From positions 1 through 5,078 of the forward strand of contig WTAX01000153.1 in assembly GCA_013139395.1 (NCBI GenBank): a DNA stretch of 5,078 nt. The letters run 5' to 3'. The stretch is from Gammaproteobacteria bacterium. GTDB taxonomy: Bacteria > Pseudomonadota > Gammaproteobacteria > GRL18. Position 1 is the first letter of the stretch; each line of letters begins with the position of its first letter. Below the pieces are notes generated by a model. It searched no databases. It was not told where the DNA came from and saw nothing but the letters and a program-made list of their open reading frames with translations. A program made the translations under genes and the position numbers. Below are positions 1 to 5,078 of this stretch, in pieces.

Positions 1-577
1 ATGAAAGCTCACATCAGCAAGCAACACACTCTGGCAAGACTGGGAGGCGATGAATTTATTATTATCGGCCCTGAATTCAACACTCAAAAAGACTGCCGGG
101 AATCTGCACTATTATTTTCTGAACAACATTTGTCAGCAGTATAATGATAGCTCTATATGTTCTAAAGTTATTTTTGAATTAACTGAAACCATTGTTGCTG
201 AGGACATCAGAAAACTTATCATTATTATGAATCAGTTAAAACAATTAGGCCTGCGCTTTTCAATGGATGATTTTGGTACGGGTTACTCGTCTTTAAGTTA
301 TATTACACAATTACCTATTGATGAACTTAAAATTGATCGCTCTTTTGTCAGTAATTTGAATGACAATGAGCAAAATATGGCCATGGTCAGTACCATCTTA
401 AATATGGCTAAAACATTTGGCTTGAGTGTTGTTGCTGAAGGCGTTAAAACATCAGAACAAGTGGATTTTCTGGTACAAAACCATTGTGATATACTTCAGG
501 GGTTTTATTTTTCTAAACCGGTAAGCAAAGAAGAATTTGAAATCCTGTATGCAAACAATCTTCAGGGGCTAAAATAA
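1..577 (+). pseudogene. Degenerate GGDEF-EAL (cyclic-di-GMP) gene with internal deletion and frame change
   Basis: Frame 1, open from the left edge, encodes LARLGGDEF (GGDEF at bases 43-57) and then stops at TAA 142-144. Frame 2 carries the C-terminal part of an EAL phosphodiesterase domain, ending at TAA 575-577. Visible EAL motifs are FELTET, DDFGTGYSS (from about base 266), LKIDRSFV, VVAEGV and the closing LQGFYFSKP. The rest of the GGDEF domain and the start of the EAL domain, including the EAL motif and the first metal-binding Asn, are missing. The two parts seem to join at about bases 97-118, where both frames stop resembling their families. From usual domain sizes roughly 450 nt have been lost. 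The GGDEF inhibitory-site RxxD is also replaced (SKQH). The ATG at base 1 matches an internal helix position, so the gene probably began further left. Neither cyclase nor phosphodiesterase activity is expected. A sequencing or assembly error could explain a frameshift but not the missing segment. Confidence 0.8.
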
Positions 578-631
578 CGTGTAACGACTCGCTATGTTAT
601 TTATAAAAGCCTAAGGTCACAATAATATTTA
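578..631. other. Convergent intergenic spacer
   Basis: 54 AT-rich bases lie between the stop of the cyclic-di-GMP pseudogene and the stop of the rubrerythrin-like gene. I found no convincing hairpin, T-tract terminator or repeat within it for the minus-strand operon. Confidence 0.6.
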
Positions 632-1144
632 CTACACCCCGCCACTATGAACGACTTCATAGTAGATTTTTTCTAATTCATTTTTATGTTCTGTTTCTTC
701 TTGTGCCAGAAACGTAAAAACATCTTTTAATGGACCTTCCGGAGTACTATCAGCCAGTGAATTGTATTGATCCATTGCCGCCTGCTCACGACCTAGAGCG
801 TATTGCAATATCGTTTGATCATCAGGGTTGTCACCCAGATCAGGCAATTGTATACAGTCTGAAAAACGCTTATTACTCGGAGGAGTTATAATTTCCTGTT
901 TAATCTGAGCTGCAACTTCCGGATCATTGGCCAGATCAATAAACAGATCATAATGGTTCTGTTCTTCAATGACTAATTCATCCACCAGATAACGAATTTT
1001 CTTACTGACTTTTGGTGCAAGTTCAGCATAAAAGTCACGCGCAGTACGTTCGAACTCTGTGGCCTGTTGCAGAATTTCTTTTAGTGTACTGCAGGCTTCT
1101 AATTTATCTTTTCCTGAAATATGACCTTCGGTATTATCTGTCAT
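632..1144 (-). CDS. Rubrerythrin/ferritin-like diiron protein (170 aa)
   Basis: A four-helix-bundle diiron protein. It shows the paired ferritin-like signature: a Glu in FERTARDFY (E32) with ExxH in IEEQNHYDLF (E61, H64), then a second Glu in LGREQAAMDQY (E120) with ExxH in AQEETEHKNEL (E150, H153). These are the ligands expected for a di-iron centre. The C-terminal rubredoxin domain of classical rubrerythrin is absent, as is any signal peptide or membrane segment, so it should be cytoplasmic. Known relatives reduce peroxide or handle iron and oxygen; which applies here cannot be told. The start at 1144 lies 4 nt after the stop of the upstream fusion gene, suggesting translational coupling. 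Upstream in-frame ATGs at 1177 and 1222 would overlap that gene and lack a ribosome binding site. It is the last gene of the operon. A likely role is protecting the oxygen-sensitive iron-sulfur complex, or exchanging electrons with the neighbouring flavoprotein; both are inference. Confidence 0.85.
   Translation of the reverse strand: MTDNTEGHISGKDKLEACSTLKEILQQATEFERTARDFYAELAPKVSKKIRYLVDELVIEEQNHYDLFIDLANDPEVAAQIKQEIITPPSNKRFSDCIQLPDLGDNPDDQTILQYALGREQAAMDQYNSLADSTPEGPLKDVFTFLAQEETEHKNELEKIYYEVVHSGGV
644..672 (+). terminator. Possible intrinsic terminator for the plus-strand pseudogene, inside the 3' end of the rubrerythrin gene
   Basis: An 8-bp perfect inverted repeat (ACTATGAA / TTCATAGT, loop CGAC) at 644-663 is followed three bases later by six Ts (667-672). 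On the plus strand this has the form of a rho-independent terminator. The stem is AT-rich and so weak. It lies within codons of the convergent diiron gene, so it could be chance. Confidence 0.35.
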
Positions 1145-1148
1145 TGAT

Positions 1149-2963
1149 TTAACTCTGCTTATCGATTGATGATTCATTAGAAGAAATATAGCTATTAATG
1201 CTTGATGCAACCCGATGACCATCCGCTACAGCATGAACCACATCAGGACCGCTGACACAGTCACCAGCAGACCACAGCCATGACTCTGAAGTACGGCCAT
1301 TGCTGTCAATATCAATTCGTCCGCGATTCCATTCCAGCTTTTCAGTAAGCTCTTCACCCAGCAGTGAAGTATCAGAAAATTGACCTATCGCCTCAATCAC
1401 CGTATCACAGGCATGAATGGTCTCATCACTATCATCATATGTGGGTGCAAAACGATTATTTTCATCTAAAATGGACAGTACCTTCCAGGTTTTCAGACCA
1501 ATCAAGTGACCGGACTCGTCAATCTCACAGCCCTGAGGACCGCAGTTATCGCGAATAATAATGCCTTCTTCAAGTGCTTCTTTTATTTCATCCGCATCAG
1601 CCATAAAATGCTGCTGATCTTCCATAGCCGTTACGACAACATCGACCTGGTCATATTGCTGCTTCTGCATTCGGGCAAGTGAACGTGCGATATCCATGGC
1701 AACATTACCACCGCCAATAACCACAGCACAATGAGGTAATTCAAATGCCTCTTCGGAGGTGATCTTGTCAAGCAGATCAACGGCACGATAGACCTTTTCA
1801 TGTTCTGACTTAGGTATACGGGTTTGTCTTCCTTCCTGCAAACCAATGGCAAGCAGTACGGCGTCAAAGTCCTGTTCAAGCTGCGCCATGGCTATATCAG
1901 AACCAATGCGGGTGTTGTAATGAACTTTAACACCCAGCGAAACAATAAGTTCAATATCCCGATCCAGGGCATCATAGGGCAAACGATATTCAGGTATACC
2001 ATAACGTGTCATACCACCTGCTGCGGCCTTGGCTTCATAAACGACGACTTCATGACCCATGCGTACTAAATCAAAGGCAGCAGTCATGCCGGCAGGGCCA
2101 GCACCGATAATAGCCACTTTTTTGCCTGTAGGCGCATCAGGCTCACCAATAATTTCACGATATTTTTCAAAGGGCACCTGATCAATGATATGACGTTTGA
2201 GCCAGCGAATCGCAATGGGTTCACCTTCATGTCGTGAAGCGCAGGCCGATTCACATTTACGGGTACAGACTCTGCCGCAGACATTGGAGAATGGGTTGGT
2301 TTCATACAGTAGTTTCAGACCACGTTCATAGTTGCCTTCACGTACCGCATCAATATAATCAGGAATGGCCATATGCGTCGGGCAGGTAGCGATGCAAATA
2401 CCACAGGCAACACAGCGATCCGCTTCCAGTTTAGCCTGTTCAATAGAATAACCGTTGACAATCTCAGCAAAAGAATTGATACGAGTGTCAGCATCCATCT
2501 CTTCCATGGTCACACGTTTTGCTTCAACTAACCGGTGATCTTCTGGTCTTTGATAACCCAGTTCAGCATTATCCCAGAATTTTTCATCAACACCCGGGGT
2601 AAAACGAAAGGCATCCGGATCACTTTCAACCCATTTATATTCGTTAGACATGGTTAATGAACCGGTCATACAGACATCAACACACAAAGCACACCAGCAG
2701 CAACGCCCATAATCAATGCGTGGACGCAGACCTGAATCACCTTCCTGCGTTGCAGTACCTTTTACCGGGAGCATATCAATCGCACCATTCTGACAGATGG
2801 CTTCGCAGGTACCGCAGCCTATACATTTTTCATTGTCATTTTTATGAAAGCCACGATAACGGGCACTACCGGGACGATCATTCAGCGGATCAGGTATCGT
2901 TACCGGATTTTTCAGCAAATATTTCCAGGCGGTAAAGGGCGACAGGAGGTCACGAATACTCAT
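1149..2963 (-). CDS. NuoI-like 2x[4Fe-4S] ferredoxin fused to GltD-like FAD/NAD(P)-binding oxidoreductase (604 aa)
   Basis: The N-terminal part (about residues 1-115) is a ferredoxin like NuoI or the hydrogenase subunits EchF/MbhN, with two CxxCxxCxxxC motifs (Cys 47/50/53/57 and 88/91/94/98). The Pro that usually follows each last Cys is Gln or Met. After a linker comes a GltD-like module. It has CVACGICIATC (Cys 184-194) and the compact CGRVCTRKCESAC (Cys 229/233/237/241), which likely hold two more [4Fe-4S] clusters. It also has a dinucleotide fold GAGPAG (287-292), GGMTRYGIPEYRLP, a second dinucleotide fold GGGNVA (417-422) for NAD(P)H, and a C-terminal WSAGDC FAD motif. All redox motifs look intact, so up to four clusters plus FAD are predicted. 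It probably passes electrons between NAD(P)H, or another soluble donor, and the NuoB/C/D core encoded just upstream. Calling it a glutamate synthase subunit would mislead, since no GltB-like gene is present. The ATG at 2963 has GAGAGG upstream; a TTG at 2981 would overlap nuoD. Direction of electron flow is unknown. Confidence 0.9.
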   Translation of the reverse strand: MSIRDLLSPFTAWKYLLKNPVTIPDPLNDRPGSARYRGFHKNDNEKCIGCGTCEAICQNGAIDMLPVKGTATQEGDSGLRPRIDYGRCCWCALCVDVCMTGSLTMSNEYKWVESDPDAFRFTPGVDEKFWDNAELGYQRPEDHRLVEAKRVTMEEMDADTRINSFAEIVNGYSIEQAKLEADRCVACGICIATCPTHMAIPDYIDAVREGNYERGLKLLYETNPFSNVCGRVCTRKCESACASRHEGEPIAIRWLKRHIIDQVPFEKYREIIGEPDAPTGKKVAIIGAGPAGMTAAFDLVRMGHEVVVYEAKAAAGGMTRYGIPEYRLPYDALDRDIELIVSLGVKVHYNTRIGSDIAMAQLEQDFDAVLLAIGLQEGRQTRIPKSEHEKVYRAVDLLDKITSEEAFELPHCAVVIGGGNVAMDIARSLARMQKQQYDQVDVVVTAMEDQQHFMADADEIKEALEEGIIIRDNCGPQGCEIDESGHLIGLKTWKVLSILDENNRFAPTYDDSDETIHACDTVIEAIGQFSDTSLLGEELTEKLEWNRGRIDIDSNGRTSESWLWSAGDCVSGPDVVHAVADGHRVASSINSYISSNESSIDKQS

Positions 2964-2970
2964 TTTTAAA

Positions 2971-4146
2971 TTACCTCTCAATCTCTGGTGGATAGGTATG
3001 TAAAGACACCATTAAACCCGCCACATCTGCAATATTGATATTGACTATCATGCGCTCCAGCAGAGACATTGCATGAGTATAGGAAGGACCGCGAACATTA
3101 ACACGCCTTGGAAAACCGCTGCCGTCAGTCACCAGATAATAACCATACTCTCCGCGCGAACACTCCCCTCTGATATAGGTCTCACCACGGGGGATCTTCC
3201 AATGCAGGACATTGGGCAGTTTGCTCATTACCGGCCCTTCTTTGGGCATTTTAGCCAGAATCTGGCGCACCAGATCAACCGATTGCAGTATATCCTGACG
3301 ACGCAGATCAGCCCGGGTATAAATATCAGAATCCTGGCCCAGTATAGGTTCAAAATCCAGCTCAGGATAAATCAGATAAGGTTGATCCTTGCGTACATCT
3401 TTGGCAACACCGGCAGCACGGGCATTAGGCCCGGTGACACCATAGCTGTCCAGCAATTCAGGGTCAATAACACCAAGACCCACGGTGCGTTTTTTAAACA
3501 CCGCATTGCAGTACATGGTTTCATAAACATCTTTCATGGTGATTTCGATCTCACGCAATGTCTCTTCCATACGCTGTGCAAAGCCTTCAGGCAAGGTATC
3601 ACGGACACCGCCCGGCAGTATAAACATATGGTAGATACGAGCGCCAGTGAGTTCTTCAAAGCGATCAAGCATCAAATCACGCACATAGGTAGTCCATTGG
3701 CTGATGACACCCATGCCATAGCTGCCGGCCTGACCGCCGCAATACATTAAAAAGCTGTTAATACGCCCCATTTCAAGAATTAGAGCACGTATCCAGCGAG
3801 CTTGTTCAGGGATCTCAATACCAGCCAGTTCTTCAACAGCTGCGGCATAACAGTATTCATTAAAATCAGGTTCGGGCACACAAATTCGACAAACAATAGG
3901 GAAGCACTGGATAAAAGTGCGGCGCTCCATGAGTTTTTCAAAACCACGGTGTAAATAGCCGACATGAACTTTACCCTCAACCACTTCATCGCCACACACA
4001 GTCAGTTCCACTGCCATATTTCCGGTAATACCGGGATGTTGTGGTCCCTGCCATAGTTTCAGATATTTGCCTGATGTTAAATCAATATCAAGCTTACCAT
4101 CGGCACCCGGCTGTGGATATTGACTGCGGTCTGGTTGATACGCCAT
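2971..4146 (-). CDS. nuoD: Divergent NuoD-like (49-kDa) subunit of a complex I-like oxidoreductase (391 aa)
   Basis: Homologous to complex I subunit D and the large subunit of group 4 NiFe hydrogenases. Family landmarks are GPQHP (34-38), VGYLHRGFEKL (RGFE at 67-70), the AVEELAGIEIP / RWIRALILEMGRI helix region, the C-terminal Y-rich stretch with RGECSRGEYGYYLV, and a final SLHTYPPEIER. Length is close to a usual NuoD. Oddities: canonical GPQHPxxHG reads GPQHPGITG, so the second His is Thr41. The usual DRLDY reads CRICV, so the quinone-contacting Tyr is Val90. C86-R-I-C89 resembles the first hydrogenase cysteine motif (RxCGxC), but its second Cys is absent and the C-terminal DPCxxC pair is Tyr and Glu. 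A NiFe site is therefore not possible, and quinone binding must differ from known enzymes if it occurs. The protein should sit at the junction of peripheral and membrane arms, contacting NuoB, NuoC and a NuoH-like subunit. The start at 4146, one base after the nuoC stop, follows GGATGGGG; an in-frame ATG at 4158 is the alternative. Confidence 0.88.
   Translation of the reverse strand: MAYQPDRSQYPQPGADGKLDIDLTSGKYLKLWQGPQHPGITGNMAVELTVCGDEVVEGKVHVGYLHRGFEKLMERRTFIQCFPIVCRICVPEPDFNEYCYAAAVEELAGIEIPEQARWIRALILEMGRINSFLMYCGGQAGSYGMGVISQWTTYVRDLMLDRFEELTGARIYHMFILPGGVRDTLPEGFAQRMEETLREIEITMKDVYETMYCNAVFKKRTVGLGVIDPELLDSYGVTGPNARAAGVAKDVRKDQPYLIYPELDFEPILGQDSDIYTRADLRRQDILQSVDLVRQILAKMPKEGPVMSKLPNVLHWKIPRGETYIRGECSRGEYGYYLVTDGSGFPRRVNVRGPSYTHAMSLLERMIVNINIADVAGLMVSLHTYPPEIER
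2974..2979 (-). promoter_or_regulatory. Ribosome binding site of the fusion gene
   Basis: GAGAGG on the minus strand overlaps the last two sense codons of nuoD and sits 10 nt before ATG 2963. It supports this start over the in-frame TTG at 2981 and suggests coupling to nuoD translation. Confidence 0.6.
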
Positions 4147-4147
4147 A

Positions 4148-4678
4148 TCAAGCCCCATCCGGATAAAGTTGCTGTTTCATATGTTGTGCCGGATCTTTTG
4201 TTTCCCGACCGGGTCGTTGAGCAAAGTTCTCTGTAGAAAATTCAAGGGTATCGAAATCCCGGCGATAAGGAGGAATATTATTCCAGCCTTCAAGAATAAA
4301 ATCCTCATACACCCCCGGACTGTCAGGGAAATCAATGCCAAACATTTCACGCAGTTCGCGCTGATAGGTCGCAGCTGTTGGCCAGATATCATGAATGCTT
4401 TCCATTAATGCATCATCACGTGAAATCATTAAGCGCAGACCGATGTCTGTGCCGTTAGTGCGATTCGACAGAAGATAGGTCAGTTGAAAATGACCCTCTT
4501 CAATCCAGTCTACTGCAGTCAAAAGCACAAGATGACTAAAACCTTCTTTATCACGCAGATGCATCAGTAATGGACGCAACTGCGGCTGCTCAATGCTGAT
4601 AAAAGCGAGATTATCCCGCTGTTCAGTCAGCTCACCGAGTGGAAATTGTTTTGCTAGTTTTGTATAGAATTCACGCAT
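4148..4678 (-). CDS. nuoC: NuoC-like (30-kDa) subunit of a complex I-like oxidoreductase (176 aa)
   Basis: A complex I 30-kDa family protein, a cofactor-free scaffold of the peripheral arm that packs against NuoD. Recognisable parts are LLTAVDWIEEGHFQLTYLL (about 52-70) and the family signature YQRELREMFGIDF (105-117), followed by WNNIPPYRRDF (132-142) matching the usual W-G-x-P-L-R-K-D end. The normally conserved HPdLrRil stretch is replaced by SPGVYEDFIL, another sign that this set diverges from ordinary Nuo. It is shorter than many NuoC proteins and is not fused to NuoD. I chose ATG 4678, 14 nt after the end of the palindrome, with a weak GGGA 10 nt before it. A longer reading from GTG 4738 would take about 20 residues from the palindrome itself and is unlikely to be native. 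The stop is one base from the nuoD start. Confidence 0.85.
   Translation of the reverse strand: MREFYTKLAKQFPLGELTEQRDNLAFISIEQPQLRPLLMHLRDKEGFSHLVLLTAVDWIEEGHFQLTYLLSNRTNGTDIGLRLMISRDDALMESIHDIWPTAATYQRELREMFGIDFPDSPGVYEDFILEGWNNIPPYRRDFDTLEFSTENFAQRPGRETKDPAQHMKQQLYPDGA
4153..4160 (-). promoter_or_regulatory. Likely ribosome binding site of nuoD
   Basis: GGATGGGG on the minus strand ends 6 nt before ATG 4146 and lies in the last codons of nuoC. The alternative ATG at 4158 is inside this site and has no purine-rich tract upstream, which favours 4146. Confidence 0.45.
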
Positions 4679-4692
4679 CCATTTTGTTTCCC

Positions 4693-4754
4693 GTAGGGGC
4701 AGACCTATGTGTCTGCCCTCAATAGATAGGGCAGACACATAGGTCTGCCCCTAC
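4693..4754 (-). repeat. 62-nt nested palindrome between nuoB and nuoC (REP/MITE-like)
   Basis: Bases 4693-4719 are a perfect 27-bp inverted repeat of 4728-4754 around an 8-nt loop (CAATAGAT). Each arm is itself a hairpin: GGGCAGAC, six bases, GTCTGCCC (4697-4718 and 4729-4750). The element can therefore fold as one long stem or two small ones. The outer ends are GTAGGGGC and GCCCCTAC. It fills most of the 83-nt nuoB-nuoC gap, leaving 7 and 14 nt, so it looks like a clean insertion into a short spacer. There is no open reading frame of its own and no clear target duplication. Palindromes starting GTAGGGGC are, from general knowledge, dispersed in many bacterial genomes; copy number here cannot be judged from one window. 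Confidence 0.9.
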
Positions 4755-4761
4755 ATAAAAT

Positions 4762-5078
4762 TTACCAATTATAGTCTGGCATGTCCCAGTCATTAATGAC
4801 TTTCTTTTGATTCGCTTTATACCATTCAAAATTCTCAGCATATTGATTAGCACCTTCTGCCTTGCCTGAGCGGATCAGCTTTTTCAAGTCTAAAAAACCC
4901 GCCAGTAAGGCTTCGGGGCGAGGCATACATCCCGTAATATACAGATCAACTGGAAGATATTGATCCAGACGTTTAATGGTATTATAAGAGTCCCAGTACA
5001 TACCGCCATTAATCGTGCAGGAGCCCAGACCAATGACATATTTTGGATTTTGCATTTGCTCATAACAGCGGATCACAC
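4762..5078 (-). CDS. nuoB: NuoB-like (PSST/20-kDa) subunit, C-terminal part (cut by window edge)
   Basis: The reading frame is open to the right edge and ends DMPDYNW-TAA; 105 codons including the stop are visible. It matches the C-terminal two thirds of NuoB, the subunit carrying cluster N2, the last iron-sulfur centre before the quinone site. Visible motifs are YEQMQNPKYVIGLGSC-TINGG and PVDLYITGCMPRPEALL. They supply two of the four expected cluster cysteines (residues 20 and 50 of the visible part); the tandem-Cys motif would lie beyond the edge. GCMPRPEA replaces the common GCPPRPEA, and there is one extra residue between the two cysteines compared with Escherichia coli NuoB. The GTG at 5076 aligns with an internal Val before the R-x-YEQM helix, so it is not the start. 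The C-terminal tail is rich in Trp, Tyr and Asn and not family-typical. First visible gene of the operon; the promoter is outside the window. Confidence 0.9.
   Translation of the reverse strand, partial: VIRCYEQMQNPKYVIGLGSCTINGGMYWDSYNTIKRLDQYLPVDLYITGCMPRPEALLAGFLDLKKLIRSGKAEGANQYAENFEWYKANQKKVINDWDMPDYNW

Noticed and set aside
1145..1222. Longer rubrerythrin-like protein from ATG 1222 or 1177
   Set aside because: These starts overlap the end of the fusion gene, have no ribosome binding site, and add residues not expected in the ferritin-like fold.
1149..2963. Glutamate synthase small subunit (gltD) involved in ammonia assimilation
   Set aside because: The module is shared by many electron-transfer flavoproteins. 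The ferredoxin fusion and Nuo-like neighbours fit an electron-input role, and no gltB-like gene is seen.
3073..3750. Long plus-strand open frame (225 codons) opposite nuoD
   Set aside because: It is antisense to a well-supported gene, resembles no family and has an ordinary shadow-frame composition.
2971..4146. NiFe hydrogenase large subunit
   Set aside because: Only one of the four NiFe-binding cysteines has a counterpart, and the C-terminal pair is Tyr and Glu, so the metal site cannot form.
4679..4738. Longer NuoC starting at GTG 4738
   Set aside because: Its extra N-terminus is translated palindrome and does not resemble NuoC; ATG 4678 is preferred.
4693..4754. The palindrome as an intrinsic terminator after nuoB
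   Set aside because: On the operon strand the stem is followed by GGGAAACAAAATGG, with no U-tract, and nuoC follows at once.

Overview
The window suggests a bacterium of moderate to low GC, probably a proteobacterium. The sulfur- or methane-oxidising gammaproteobacteria are my best guess from gene style only; nothing here fixes the taxon. There are no RNA genes, CRISPR arrays or transposase genes.

Most of the window is one tight operon on the minus strand, read from the right edge leftwards. It holds a nuoB-like gene (C-terminal part only, cut by the window edge), a 62-nt nested palindrome, a nuoC-like gene, a nuoD-like gene, a fusion gene, and a small rubrerythrin/ferritin-like diiron protein. 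The fusion joins a NuoI-like 2x[4Fe-4S] ferredoxin to a complete GltD-like FAD/NAD(P)-binding module. Gaps between genes are only 1, 7 and 4 nt, except at nuoB-nuoC, where the palindrome sits in an otherwise 21-nt spacer.

The set looks like the peripheral arm of a complex I-like enzyme. The NuoB/C/D core is followed directly by a ferredoxin-flavoprotein fusion that could act as the electron-input module, instead of NuoE/F/G. The NuoD-like protein has lost both residues known to bind the quinone headgroup in canonical complex I, and it carries a hydrogenase-like C-R-I-C motif there. It lacks the other cysteines of a NiFe site, so it is probably neither an ordinary quinone reductase nor a hydrogenase. 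The membrane subunits (NuoA/H/J-N-like) are not in the window; if present they should lie upstream of nuoB, beyond the right edge. This divergent complex is the best candidate for an undescribed system here.

The left 577 bases (plus strand, AT-rich) hold a broken cyclic-di-GMP gene. A GGDEF motif is joined, out of frame, to the C-terminal two thirds of an EAL domain, consistent with one internal deletion. It converges on the operon across 54 nt. A hairpin plus T-tract inside the end of the rubrerythrin gene may terminate it.
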